Shown here one piece after another: positions 7,301 to 16,274 of a stretch of 17,332 nt of DNA. Position 1 is the stretch's first letter, and every line of letters starts with the position of its first letter. The notes under the pieces are model-generated. The model was given only the letters and a program-made list of their open reading frames with translations. It was not told the DNA's origin and did not search any database. Source of the stretch: JALEFZ01 sp039817415. GTDB lineage: Bacteria; Bacteroidota; Bacteroidia; J057. The stretch lies in the NCBI GenBank assembly GCA_039817415.1, contig JBCBVV010000080.1, positions 1-17,332 of the forward strand, given 5' to 3'. A program made the position numbers and the translations under genes.

Positions 7301-10300
7301 CTGCCAAGGTAATGTTATTGAGGTAAGAGGTATTTCCAATTCTAACTACCTTTCTGCGACCAGAGGTTGTATCTGATAGTGGACTATTGGTGAATAGGGT
7401 ATCTCCCTCAATAGCTAAGAAGATGTTGTAGGAATAACTCGGATCAACTGATCTCCACTCCAATCTTAGACTAGAGCCAACAGATTCGATATTCAATCCT
7501 GTTGGTGCAATAGGGGCTAAGCTTTGAGTCGCTTCTATGTTCTTGAATACCGTTAGGATATCGCTATTGCTTTCATTCTCTCCCGCAAAGAGGATATCAA
7601 GCTTACCATCGTTGTCAATGTCTGCCCATTCAACTGTAGAACCTGTTCTCATGTTGGGAAGGAAGGGGCTTGCCAATACATCGTTTCTCAGGGGCAATCC
7701 TCCATTTTGGGAGATGAAAAGTTCTGTTCTTGCTGCACCGGCTACATCTGTTCCTGACACCAGCAAGTCAATTTGTTTGTCATCATTGTAATCACCCCAA
7801 CGGTAATTTCCATTCTGCAGCAATGGAATAGAGTCTAGACTGAGGCTCTCATAATCAAAGAGACTCCCTGAATCTAGTGTCCCTAGATTCCGCAGTCCTA
7901 CCACTGCATTGCTTCCACCACGTTGGCCAGTAGCGATCAAATCCGGTAAGCCGTCCTGGTTAAAGTCCCCAGCTTCGAATAGAGAATTGTCTGAAACAAG
8001 GAAGGTAGAAGGAAGGGCATTGGGTGTCCATTGGTATCCTTGAACGGGGTCTTGGAGGTATAAGTTGGCAATAAATTGGTTGCTATTGTTTTCTCCAAGT
8101 ACGAATACATCTTCCAATCCATTCTGGTCGAAGTCCTGGATAATCAATTGACCACCTGATACATCGATTAGGTTTTGATTGACAACAATGAAATTGCCAT
8201 TCTTATTGTTGTAATAAACCTCTGTAACTGCTTGTGAAGCACTAATCCCAGATACAATCAGATCCATGAAGCCATCATGGTTAAGGTCTCCCGTTGCCAT
8301 CTGAGGATCACGGAATGCTATCAAATTCGTATTTCCAGCTGAGAATGTACCTTCCTCATTGAAGTAAATCTGAATGAAAGCTTGAGTATTATCGTTGCCT
8401 GCCAAACATATATCCACCCAGCCATTTCCATCAAAATCAGCAGCCACCAAGCTTGGAGAGGAAACATCCTCAAATAAAGTTGTAGCAGCTCCATCTAGCT
8501 CAAGTCTTCGGCCTGCATCGCTCCTGTAAACAAGTGTAATAGGACTCACACCATCATTCCCAGACACTACTACATCTAAAAAGCCATCGTTGTTGTAGTC
8601 CAACCAAACGCTGGTAGCCTCTTGGAATCCAGCAGGAAGGTTATCAAATAACACGGCATTGTAGTCGATGAAATTTGGGGGATCAAATTCGAAGCTATCA
8701 ATTACAGAGAAGGGAGAGCCTTCAAAGTCTTGATCAACAGCCTGAACAGCCCAATAATAAGTACCTGCATTCAAATCCTGTAGGCGAAACTTTGTCCTTG
8801 ATCCAGCCTGACCCAACTCTACAATTTGTCTAAATCCAGTTGTATTTGACATTGGAGATAATATGTCAAGGCCATTTTCGGTACTACCCACCACCACATT
8901 GTAGGTTACTCCAGTTGGGTTATTAGAATCGTTCCATTCTAATATAACTGAATCAGCCTGTGTGATAGATGTGAGGTTAACAGGGGCTACTGGCCTGACA
9001 TTGGCAGTGGAGTCGATGTTTTTGAATAGCCCAAAGAAGCCAGTCGTTGCGTTCAATTTACCAATAGAGGCGATGTCCAATTTTCCATCCAAATCAACAT
9101 CACCTAGCGAAATTTCTGCATCATTCAGTCCTGTAAGATTCGCAGAAGAAACAGAATCCAGTCTGAAGGTATTATCCTGATTATTGATATAGAGATAAGA
9201 GGTAGAAGAGCCGTCATCTCCCAATCCATTCAGCACAATATCTTGGAAGCTATCATCATTGATATCTCCCCAGATTCCCATTCCATTTCTTACCCCTGCC
9301 AAACTTGTCTCAAGGCTAAAGCTTCCCGTTGCACTATTATACAAGAAGACATCACATACCGTGCTGCTTGACCCTTCTCCTGTTATCAGAAGATCTTTGA
9401 ATCCATCGTTGTTTAAGTCTCCAAAGTCTACTGAGCCATTGGTACTGACAGTGAAGGTATTACTGGCTGGATCTAATCTCGTAAAGCCGCCTCTTAAGCC
9501 TTCATTTCTGTAGATGCCTATGAAGGCATTGCCATTATCCAAACCATATAATGCAAGGTCTTTATCCCCATCCTGATCATAGTCAGCCCAACTCGTTGAA
9601 GGGTTGGTTAGGGCTGGAAAATTAGGATAACTATCTATGGTAAATAGACCAGATTCATTGTTATACATGGCCACGAAGGCACCATTCGCATTTTCTCCAA
9701 TCATCAAGAGATCGAGATCACCATCATTGTCGTAATCAATCCAGTCAAGTTTTCCTGCTATGATGGATTCGAAATTTTCCCCTTCACTTGTTAGGCTGAA
9801 GTTCCCATTTCCATCGTTTTCATACACTTGAGTTTCAAGTTGATTGGTACCCTCTCCCGAATGGATGAGCTCAAGAACACCATCATTGTCATAATCTCCC
9901 AAAGCCGCCACAGAATTATCTAGTCCGGTGATACCAGACTTTAATTCCAGTTGACCATCGACATTTTCAAGAACCAGCAAAACAGGATCGTTAATCTGGT
10001 CATTTCCATTTACCACAAGGTCCATGTCCCCATCCTGATCGATGTCTCCCCAATTGAGTCGGCCTGAAAGAATATTTTCAGGAACACCTGGGAGCAGCAA
10101 CTCATTATTCGCAGCTACATAGACTGGCCTTTGGAACCTAACCGTTTGCTCATTTGCAAAAGCCGAACCCTCAAAATCAGGTCCTATAGCCTGGACACTC
10201 CAGAAATATATGCCATTATTGAGACCGGTCAGCTTCAGGCTGTTGTTGTTGCCTACATTACCCACTTGGACCAATCTTCTGTAGCCATTTGAAATATTCG

Positions 10301-13300
10301 CAGAAGGACTAAGTGAATCCCCAAGTGAGGAGGCACTCCCTAGATAAACGTTATATGTATGATTGCTTTGTCCGTTAGGAATATCCCAGCTCAGAATTAC
10401 AGTATCACCTCTTGAGGTTCCCTGTAAGTTTTGGGGAAGGGCAGGACTTATGTTCAGTGTACTATCTACATTTCTGAATACATTCAGATGTCGAGTAATG
10501 GGGCTGGTTGCGCTTTGCCCCATAAGGGCCAAATCAAGTTTATCATCATTGTTGAAATCTCCCCACGCAATGGATCCCTGGTCAACTTGCCCAAGTGCTA
10601 TGGATGGGACAGATTCATATTGAAACTGGCCGCTTCCTTGATTGGTGAAGATACCTGAAAACCTGGTGAAACCGTCTACCGAACCCGTATAAACAAGGTC
10701 TGGAAGGTCATCATCATTGTAATCCCCCCATGCTACAGAACCATTGTATACTGCTGGAACAGAAACAAGTAGATCAGTAAAGGTACCATTGACATTAGAG
10801 AAAACCTGCGTTTGACCAGCATCATTGGTATTCAATCCGCAAACTACCAGGTCAGGATATGAGTCCCCATTTATATCTGCCCAATCAGCTGAAGAGCTTC
10901 TCAACTGAGGTATAATCGTAGTGATCTCTATGAAATCGCCCAAGCCGTCATTTCGGTAGAGACGGGAGAAATGTTGCGCGCTGCTTGTATTGGAGGCATC
11001 TCCTGTAACGAAAATATCATGGAAGCCGTCGAGGTTGTAATCAACGATAGTTATTTGCCCTTCTTTAATGGGCTGAATGGCCACAGTTGAAGGAGTAAAT
11101 ACATCTCCTCCTACATTGATAAACAATCCTGATTCCAATGAGGTACTTCCCACACCTGAGACCATGACATCCAAATCACCATCATTGTCATAATCTATCC
11201 AAGCAATATCTCCATTCTGAAGGTCAGTGATTCCGTGGGTAGTGATTTCGGTAAAGGTCCCGTTGCCATTATTCTTCTGAATCAGAGTGGCAGGATTGCC
11301 ATTGGATAGAATACCATTCATGATCAGGTCCAAGTCCTGGTCGTGGTCATAATCCCCCCATTCAAGTTTGGCAGAGGTCAAGCCTGTAAAGGAAAGGGTA
11401 CTTTGAAGACTCCCATTGACATTGCGGTAAAGCGTTGTGGTGGCAGATCCTCCTTGGTCGCCTGAAACGACAAGGTCCAAGTCTCCGTCATTGTCATAAT
11501 CGCCCCAGTCTAATTCCCCATTAGAAAAGCCATCAGGACTGGCTGAGAAAATAAATTCCGTACTATCAAGGAGCAATGGTGGGGTGAAAGTGAAGCTGCC
11601 TTCCGCTGAGAAGGGTCCTCCCTCAAAATCGGCATCTATGGCTTGAACTTTCCAGAAATAGGTTCCTGCAGGAAGGTTATAAAACGAGAAACCAGCCCTT
11701 TCATTGGCCATGCCTGTTTGGACGACTTTTCTCGCTCCATCAGACAAAAGAGACTGAGGTGAGCGCTGATCTAATCCATTAGAGGCAGTGCTTAAGACGA
11801 CGTTGTAAGTCAGGCCTCTTTCTATGCTATCAGGGAAACTGGCTGGCTCTTCCCATGTCAACTCTACATTATATCCATTGATAATGGCAGGATTGATCGT
11901 GGGAGCATCTGGACTGCTAGGCGTAACAATCGCCACATTTCTGAATAAGTCAAATGCATTTGAGTCAGGGCTATTCGAACGTTGCCCTACGACAAGTAAA
12001 TCCAATTTTCCATCTCTGGTGAAATCTCCCCAATTTACACTGGCCCCTTCATTTACTTGCGTAATAGGCGCAGCTGCAATAGGCTGATCCACAAAATTAT
12101 CTACAGAAGGATCATAGCGATACAAGGCAAGCGCCCTATCAGTGGACTGGGTCCCACTATTTCCTGATAGAATCAAATCCTTGTAGCCGTCTGAATCATA
12201 GTCCCCAAAGGCCAAGGTCCCATTCTGAATACCCTGAAGGTTATTTTGAAAAACTGAGAAGTTTATACCTGTATTGTTTTTATAGACGGTAGTCCTTGGT
12301 GTACTTCCTGACATCCCGCTAATGGCCACATCTGCATATCCATCTGCATCAAAGTCAGCAAATTCAACCGAAGAATGACTGAGTGAAGTAAGGGTTAAAG
12401 GGCTGCTAAAGCCTCCTAGCGTATTGTTGGGGTAAATTCGCGTTCTTGGGCCAGAGGATGCTTCTCCGCTGACTAGCAAGTCTAGGAAGCCATCATTGTT
12501 ATAGTCTCCCCAATCTGCATCCGAATTCATGTATCCTTCCAAACCTGCAACAACAGAGTCTTTGAACTGGATCTGTGTAACATTATTTTTTCTATTAGAG
12601 AGGTACATTTTCGCACTTGGATTGCCAGAAGCATTCTCTCCAGTGAGGTAGATGTCTCGAAAGCCATCATTGTTGAAGTCAATGATGTGAGCCGAACCAT
12701 TTTTTAGTCCTTGGAAGTCGCGGTAGTCAGAGGCAGCATTGTTGCTGTTGAAGGTACCAAATAGGTTGAAATAGGCTCTGGTAACTAGGCCCGTGCTTGC
12801 CTCTCCCATGATGATCAAATCAAGGGCGCCATCATTGTTCAAATCTCCCCAATTGACGCTTCCATTCTTTACCTGATGTAGGTTGACATCCGTTAGGTTG
12901 TCTCGAACAAATACCTCTGAGGAAGGCTGGTAATAATATAGTTGGGTGACAAAGTCTCCTGATTCACTTTCTCCCGAAACAACTAGGTCCAAATACCCAT
13001 CAGGTGTAGCCACCGAACCAGAAGGTCCACGATAATCTCCTAATGCTAGGGATGTATTTTTTAAGCGGGGAAGGTCTCCCAAGCTTTGTGAATTGGTAAC
13101 ATTCAGAAAGGTAGGAAATTCATACTCAAATTGGCGTGTGGTCGCGTAAGCAGAGCCTTCGAAGTCCTGATCAATGGTCTGAACGGTATAGTTGTAAGTT
13201 CCTGGTTGTAAGCCAGAAATGACGAGTTCCTTAACATGTTCTGTATTTCCCAGATCTACTTTTTTGCGAAAGCCATAATTCGAGGCAGCTGAATCTGTTA

Positions 13301-16274
13301 TGGAATGGTTGTACCTGAATCTTGTATTTGGAGGATCAGCACCATAAATGAGCACTTCGTAATTCAAGCCATCAACCTGAGTGGGGGGGGTACCTGTTGG
13401 CTCTTCCCAATTAAGGATGACCTCATATCCATCAAACTCATGTGTCAAATTGGTAGGAGGATTTGGAGTAACATTAGCCGTTGGGTCTGTATTTTCATAC
13501 AAGTAGAAAGCATTAGAGGTTGAGCCACCACTCCCTGTTTGTCCTACTACAAAAAGGTCGAGCTTATTGTCTCCATTGTAGTCCCCTAGTTTGATATCGC
13601 TGTTGATCCCAACGTTTTGAAGGTCTCCTGAAGTCGCCCCATCAAGTACCAAATTAGGTGCAATGAAGCTTTGGTTATTGATGTAAAGTTGTGTTTGTGA
13701 ACTTGTCCCACCAGACTCCAAGCCACATATGACCAAGTCTGTAAACCCGTCATCATTTACATCACCAGCATCCAATCCACCTGACCAGAGGTTATTGCCG
13801 TTGTAGACTGTCCCACCTGATATAAAGTCAATTCCTTTGTTATTTAGCTGAATGAAGGTATTGGGTGTAACTCCATTGTTGGCGATTCCCATTCCAATGA
13901 TGTCCAAAAAGCCATCATTGTTGATATCAGCCCATTCTAATTCCCCTCTAAAAATCTGAGGAAGACTCGCACTAGCAAGTAGGCTAAATCCTGTTCCTCC
14001 ATTGTTTCTATAAATTCTTGTAATTGGACCAGATGAAGTATTTCCGGTGATAGCAATATCAGGATACCCATCATTGTTGTAGTCTCCAAACTTGGCATCC
14101 CCCCTTTCTACACTGGGTAGGCCAAAAGACTGCGGATTAGGGAAGCTTAGGTTTCCGGGTGTACTGGCATTTACATAAATCAAGGTGCCTGTTCCGCCGT
14201 TACCAGTCACCAATATATCGAGGTCTCCATCCTTGTCGAAGTCTCCAAAATCAATGCTGGCATCATTTACACCCGTTAACACTCTAGTAGGGGTACCAAA
14301 GCTACCATTTCCTGAGTTTGAGTAAATGTTTAGAATCTTGGTTCCATTCAAAGTAAGGCTGTTTCCTGCTACAGCTAGGTCTAAGTCTCCATCACCATCT
14401 ACATCTCCCAGAGCCACATCACCTCGTGTAATATCTGGTACAGTGGTTAGGTCAGTTGCTTCAAATCGGTTGTTGATTTGAGAATAGCGATAATAAATCA
14501 ACTGAGCATTTAGGCCTTGTGAACCGCAATAAATCAAGTCAAGGTCGCCATCATTGTCCGTATCACCTAGTTCAATAGAGGCTTCTGTAAGGCCTGGAGG
14601 AGGGAGATCAAATTTTGTTCCCGTAACATCATTGAATATTGAGCTGAAATTGAAGGGATTGGTGTAAACGAATGATCCTTGAGCCGACCAAGGACCTCCT
14701 TCAAAATCGGCATCTATGGCCTGGACTCGCCAGTAATAGGTATTTCCCGAAACGAGGTTGGTATTGGTTAAGGTGTATGCTGTAGCATTAAGAGGTCCAG
14801 GACCAGCCACACGATAGAATCCATTTGATAGGTTTGCCTGAGCTACCTTGATGTCATCCGAACCTGGGCTACTACCAATCTGAATATTGTAGGTGATTCC
14901 CTGTTGAAGGATGGTAGAAAGGTTTGTTGGTGGATCCCAACTTAAGTTAATGGCTGCTCCTGTTTGAGTGGCAAATAAATTTACGGGAGCAGAAGGGGTG
15001 GTATTAGAGGAACTTAGGTTGTTTCTGTAAAGCCTTGTTTTGTAGTTGGATGGAGAAAGGTCAGTTCCAGCAACCATGACATCGAGTTTGTCATCGCCAT
15101 TGTAATCCGCCCATGCAATCCTCGCTCCATTGTTCACGTCCACTAAGAGGGAAGAAGCAGATAATTGAATGAAGTTTCCATTGGTGTCGTTTTGATAGAG
15201 TAGGGTGGTGCGGTCATTTCCAGAAGCACCATCTTGACCAGTTATGGAGATATCCAACCATCCGTCGTTGTTGAAGTCTACCCATACGGCTTCACCATTT
15301 GAAACACCCGTTAAGCCAGCCGTTACAAGGGCAAAACCCTGATTTCCATTATTTTTATAAATAGATGTCAGTCGATCCCCAACATTATCAATCCCCGAAA
15401 TCAACACATCCATGTCCCCATCATTGTCGTAATCTCCCCATTCGATCGAGCCATCACGAACATCCTCAACTACGGTGTTAATGGAGGCAAAATTCCCATT
15501 CCCAAGGTTGTTGTATAGCTTGGTAGAAGATTGACCCGTTTGAGTAGTTCCACAATAGGCAAGGTCAAGGTCTCCATCGGCATCATAATCACCCCAACTG
15601 ATATAAGGATTAATCAAGCCTGGTAGGACCGTATCAGCCAAGAAGTTGTTGTTGGGCAAATTTTCATGACGATAAAGTCTGAAAATGGGGCCTGTGGCTG
15701 CTTGACCTGCAATGGCAATGTCCAACTGACCATCGTTATTGAAGTCAGCGAAACTAGCTGCACCATTTGATACATTGGCAGCAGCTAAACGTACTGAAAC
15801 AGAAATGTCCTCCGTAAAGAGGATTCCGTTGTTCTGGTATATTTTTGCGTGCCTTACGCCTAGGTTGTCTTCTCCTACAACCAAAAAGTCAAGGTCTCCA
15901 TCTCCGTCATAGTCTCCCCATGCAGGGCGAGAATTTTGAACTTTAGGAATGGCCAATGTCCCTGCAAAGCGGACGAAGGTGCTTGTACCAGGATTGTATC
16001 GGTAGAGTTCTGTATGGAAAGGTGTGATGCCTCCTTTGTTTCCGACTATGGCAAAATCCATAAATCCATCTGCATCAAAGTCAGCCCAGCTGATATCTCC
16101 GCTGGTTTGGGAGTCCGGTACCACGACAAAGGCCGAACGGGTCACATCAATGAAGTCCTGGGCATATATGGGCCCTGCAAGGAGAATCATCCCTATTATA
16201 AGCTGAAAACCTATCCTTTGGGAGAGGTTCAAAAGTGAATGATTCCTGTGATGTGTTGTGTTGAAGAATTTCAT
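4020..16274 (-). CDS. Giant T9SS-secreted protein with seven FG-GAP/VCBS propellers and seven FN3-like domains
   Basis: This is a single open frame of 4084 residues, over 400 kDa by length. A signal peptide occupies residues 1-38, with a long polar N-region, a hydrophobic core LIIGMILLAGP and likely cleavage after IYA. Seven modules of about 485-516 residues follow. Each has seven blades with loops such as WGDYDNDGDLDLLVSG ending in LYRNNGxGxF, the calcium-binding DxDxDG pattern of FG-GAP/VCBS and integrin-type repeats. Each module closes with an FN3-like domain containing YYWxVQAIDxDFEGSPF. FN3 domains start near residues 426, 936, 1452, 1941, 2426, 2918 and 3425. Residues about 3537-3625 are Ig-like. 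A region with WNLVGNPYYY (near 3749) follows, and residues 3989-4084 are a T9SS type A sorting domain. The gene lies 79 bp after the small KRE9-like gene. No catalytic residues are recognised; adhesion or glycan/protein binding is inferred. The architecture is read by eye but is very regular. Confidence 0.96.
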   Translation of the reverse strand: MKFFNTTHHRNHSLLNLSQRIGFQLIIGMILLAGPIYAQDFIDVTRSAFVVVPDSQTSGDISWADFDADGFMDFAIVGNKGGITPFHTELYRYNPGTSTFVRFAGTLAIPKVQNSRPAWGDYDGDGDLDFLVVGEDNLGVRHAKIYQNNGILFTEDISVSVRLAAANVSNGAASFADFNNDGQLDIAIAGQAATGPIFRLYRHENLPNNNFLADTVLPGLINPYISWGDYDADGDLDLAYCGTTQTGQSSTKLYNNLGNGNFASINTVVEDVRDGSIEWGDYDNDGDMDVLISGIDNVGDRLTSIYKNNGNQGFALVTAGLTGVSNGEAVWVDFNNDGWLDISITGQDGASGNDRTTLLYQNDTNGNFIQLSASSLLVDVNNGARIAWADYNGDDKLDVMVAGTDLSPSNYKTRLYRNNLSSSNTTPSAPVNLFATQTGAAINLSWDPPTNLSTILQQGITYNIQIGSSPGSDDIKVAQANLSNGFYRVAGPGPLNATAYTLTNTNLVSGNTYYWRVQAIDADFEGGPWSAQGSFVYTNPFNFSSIFNDVTGTKFDLPPPGLTEASIELGDTDNDGDLDLIYCGSQGLNAQLIYYRYSQINNRFEATDLTTVPDITRGDVALGDVDGDGDLDLAVAGNSLTLNGTKILNIYSNSGNGSFGTPTRVLTGVNDASIDFGDFDKDGDLDILVTGNGGTGTLIYVNASTPGNLSFPNPQSFGLPSVERGDAKFGDYNNDGYPDIAITGNTSSGPITRIYRNNGGTGFSLLASASLPQIFRGELEWADINNDGFLDIIGMGIANNGVTPNTFIQLNNKGIDFISGGTVYNGNNLWSGGLDAGDVNDDGFTDLVICGLESGGTSSQTQLYINNQSFIAPNLVLDGATSGDLQNVGINSDIKLGDYNGDNKLDLFVVGQTGSGGSTSNAFYLYENTDPTANVTPNPPTNLTHEFDGYEVILNWEEPTGTPPTQVDGLNYEVLIYGADPPNTRFRYNHSITDSAASNYGFRKKVDLGNTEHVKELVISGLQPGTYNYTVQTIDQDFEGSAYATTRQFEYEFPTFLNVTNSQSLGDLPRLKNTSLALGDYRGPSGSVATPDGYLDLVVSGESESGDFVTQLYYYQPSSEVFVRDNLTDVNLHQVKNGSVNWGDLNNDGALDLIIMGEASTGLVTRAYFNLFGTFNSNNAASDYRDFQGLKNGSAHIIDFNNDGFRDIYLTGENASGNPSAKMYLSNRKNNVTQIQFKDSVVAGLEGYMNSDADWGDYNNDGFLDLLVSGEASSGPRTRIYPNNTLGGFSSPLTLTSLSHSSVEFADFDADGYADVAISGMSGSTPRTTVYKNNTGINFSVFQNNLQGIQNGTLAFGDYDSDGYKDLILSGNSGTQSTDRALALYRYDPSVDNFVDQPIAAAPITQVNEGASVNWGDFTRDGKLDLLVVGQRSNSPDSNAFDLFRNVAIVTPSSPDAPTINPAIINGYNVELTWEEPASFPDSIERGLTYNVVLSTASNGLDQRSPQSLLSDGARKVVQTGMANERAGFSFYNLPAGTYFWKVQAIDADFEGGPFSAEGSFTFTPPLLLDSTEFIFSASPDGFSNGELDWGDYDNDGDLDLVVSGDQGGSATTTLYRNVNGSLQSTLSFTGLTSAKLEWGDYDHDQDLDLIMNGILSNGNPATLIQKNNGNGTFTEITTHGITDLQNGDIAWIDYDNDGDLDVMVSGVGSTSLESGLFINVGGDVFTPSTVAIQPIKEGQITIVDYNLDGFHDIFVTGDASNTSSAQHFSRLYRNDGLGDFIEITTIIPQLRSSSADWADINGDSYPDLVVCGLNTNDAGQTQVFSNVNGTFTDLLVSVPAVYNGSVAWGDYNDDDLPDLVYTGSVDGFTRFSGIFTNQGSGQFQYESVPSIALGQVDQGSIAWGDFNNDDKLDLALMGQSATSPITRHLNVFRNVDSTLNISPALPQNLQGTSRGDTVILSWDIPNGQSNHTYNVYLGSASSLGDSLSPSANISNGYRRLVQVGNVGNNNSLKLTGLNNGIYFWSVQAIGPDFEGSAFANEQTVRFQRPVYVAANNELLLPGVPENILSGRLNWGDIDQDGDMDLVVNGNDQINDPVLLVLENVDGQLELKSGITGLDNSVAALGDYDNDGVLELIHSGEGTNQLETQVYENDGNGNFSLTSEGENFESIIAGKLDWIDYDNDGDLDLLMIGENANGAFVAMYNNESGLFTIDSYPNFPALTNPSTSWADYDQDGDKDLALYGLDNGNAFIGIYRNEGLRGGFTRLDPASNTFTVSTNGSVDFGDLNNDGFKDLLITGEGSSSTVCDVFLYNSATGSFSLETSLAGVRNGMGIWGDINDDSFQDIVLNGLGDDGSSTSYLYINNQDNTFRLDSVSSANLTGLNDAEISLGDVDLDGKLDIASIGKLNATTGFFGLFKNIDSTANVRPVAPVNLTSITQADSVILEWNDSNNPTGVTYNVVVGSTENGLDILSPMSNTTGFRQIVELGQAGSRTKFRLQDLNAGTYYWAVQAVDQDFEGSPFSVIDSFEFDPPNFIDYNAVLFDNLPAGFQEATSVWLDYNNDGFLDVVVSGNDGVSPITLVYRSDAGRRLELDGAATTLFEDVSSPSLVAADFDGNGWVDICLAGNDNTQAFIQIYFNEEGTFSAGNTNLIAFRDPQMATGDLNHDGFMDLIVSGISASQAVTEVYYNNKNGNFIVVNQNLIDVSGGQLIIQDFDQNGLEDVFVLGENNSNQFIANLYLQDPVQGYQWTPNALPSTFLVSDNSLFEAGDFNQDGLPDLIATGQRGGSNAVVGLRNLGTLDSGSLFDYESLSLDSIPLLQNGNYRWGDYNDDKQIDLLVSGTDVAGAARTELFISQNGGLPLRNDVLASPFLPNMRTGSTVEWADIDNDGKLDILFAGENESNSDILTVFKNIEATQSLAPIAPTGLNIESVGSSLRLEWRSVDPSYSYNIFLAIEGDTLFTNSPLSDTTSGRRKVVRIGNTSYLNNITLAGLEQDRDYIWGVQSVDAGFEGSPFTVSSFSFTPPAFEDVTATRFNTIPTPTNDGKVLVGDYDTDGDLDVVLTSQRNGNDFTRFYKNVGTNFVLDTDNQDKIPGVSSGSLIWSDYDNDNDPDLFITGQQSVGNNIIGIYRNDGGIFTLDEQASSTLVAVSGSSADWADYDLDGDEDLFVMGVRSNGDAFAALYVQQEDGGFLINSTTGEALLPLANGDVRWGDYDKDEAGQAEDAKGHPDLAIVGSNDGIGTAIVYHNEGDGTFTRETTATLPQLNNGSVEFIDLDNNRFPDLLATGTTLVGSPPSSVAVTTILRNDAGTKFRPLANDPNLPAALNGEVITGDYDDNGYADLLFVGKEESGAEREISLFRNLGGFQFRKDILTSNDLDSLEIDYPAWGDFDNDGKLDLFAGSMIPFGSSTAGVGLLKNINQNSNNVPLPPDNLIQTLSGATVELRWAEVLDTTGLLSEFTYNLTLGKLDSLTGRFSPLADLNTYKRYVADEGNVGHNNLISIDNLPSGTYQWCVQSIGKDFEGSLCSEPKAFTFIRPIPEVISDNIATWYPDTEEKVVSNITVASDTNISAVNVWYKGIADTSFISEAAQKNGTNYSFDVTLGKVDELGVAYYFELEGRYGFDVFSDTFYTWREYVEGINFDQLDFGRNVSDYNLLSLPLNLDEKRISEFMEVPEALGRQNRYRWRFWDWIPSDSSFQEYGRSNSTFTEVDPGKGYFLITARQAALNSGRGKVVQANEEVPYIWNLEPGWNLVGNPYYYNISWQDILSVNQAVSDNVSEDLLVYRTTYQSGSSINRLEGAYVFSNGNVSLNIPVRKNPNLNRISAPVARMRGELGSDIWSLDVWMEQGATENQVSGIGMNPEASLGWDKRDIAVPIQLGGYLETRFEQRDTNAPDLSKDIVPTQENFVWKFEVKSSDNEPELKLSWPFIDNSRSSKRLYLFDIDNQKVIDMTANQSYLSTYEGESRHFEIHFGDFRFIQESLKPSKIHLGLPYPNPASEPVLIPISLPESNQTYETLIEVLTLEGKLVRRITADQMKAGFQLMKWDLKDEQMRPVPSGTYLIRLRVKVDGYETTQTSKLVVMGG
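4311..5664 (-). other. Non-repetitive C-terminal region of the giant propeller protein
   Basis: Residues about 3537-3988 follow the last FN3-like domain. The first part (SNITVASDTNISAVNVWYKG to GVAYYFELEGRYGF) looks like an Ig-like beta-sandwich. The later part contains NLLSLPLNLDE, YRWRFWDWIP, GKGYFLITARQ and WNLVGNPYYYNISW. This style is often seen just before sorting domains in Bacteroidota secreted proteins. I do not recognise a specific function. Confidence 0.6.
5665..15000 (-). repeat. Seven interspersed fibronectin-III-like domains
   Basis: Approximate spans are 14668-15000, 13110-13469, 11578-11917, 10120-10450, 8680-8997, 7195-7520 and 5665-6000. Each opens with a P-x-x-P-x-N-L type linker and a strand such as VELTWEEP, VILSWDIP or VILEWNDS. 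Each ends with G-T-Y-x-W-x-V-Q-[AS]-[IV]-D-x-D-F-E-G-S/G. The DFEG signature is kept in six domains; the sixth reads AGFEGSPF. The last has two cysteines (WCVQ and SLCSEP) absent from the others, a possible local disulfide. Confidence 0.82.
6001..16160 (-). repeat. 49 FG-GAP/VCBS-type blade repeats in seven propellers
   Basis: Approximate propeller spans are 15001-16160, 13470-14667, 11918-13109, 10451-11577, 8998-10119, 7521-8679 and 6001-7194. I count seven Asp-rich loops in each, for example ISWADFDADGFMDFAIVG, IELGDTDNDGDLDLIYCG and LNWGDIDQDGDMDLVVNG. The blade period is about 55 residues (165 bp). Most loops keep D-x-[DN]-x-[DN]-x-x-x-D. Variants include YDHDQDLD in propeller 4, DGVLEL in propeller 5 (last Asp replaced by Glu) and LDNNRFPD in propeller 7. 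Seven blades per domain fits a closed seven-bladed propeller. Confidence 0.88.
13383..13390 (-). other. C8 homopolymer tract inside FN3-like domain 2
   Basis: Eight G bases on the plus strand give eight consecutive C bases in the coding strand, encoding Thr-Pro-Pro within EEPTGTPPTQVDG. This is the longest homopolymer I noticed in the gene. Slippage would truncate the protein after about 960 residues. The other G-rich runs (TGGGGGGAT) are a by-product of the Trp-Gly-Asp blade codons. Confidence 0.4.

Noticed and set aside
6001..16160. Regularly spaced ~20-bp motif resembling a CRISPR or other direct-repeat array
   Set aside because: The motif is the antisense of Trp-Gly-Asp-Tyr-Asp-Asn-Asp-Gly blade codons, imperfect and spaced about 165 bp apart within an open frame. 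It is protein repeat structure.
15936..16238. 100-codon plus-strand frame near the giant gene's start
   Set aside because: It is antisense to the signal peptide and first blades; no supporting features.
4020..16274. Possible RTX toxin or calcium-dependent protease because of many Asp/Gly-rich motifs
   Set aside because: The motifs are DxDxDG blade loops, not the GGxGxD nonapeptide of RTX proteins, and no protease or lipase active-site motif is visible.
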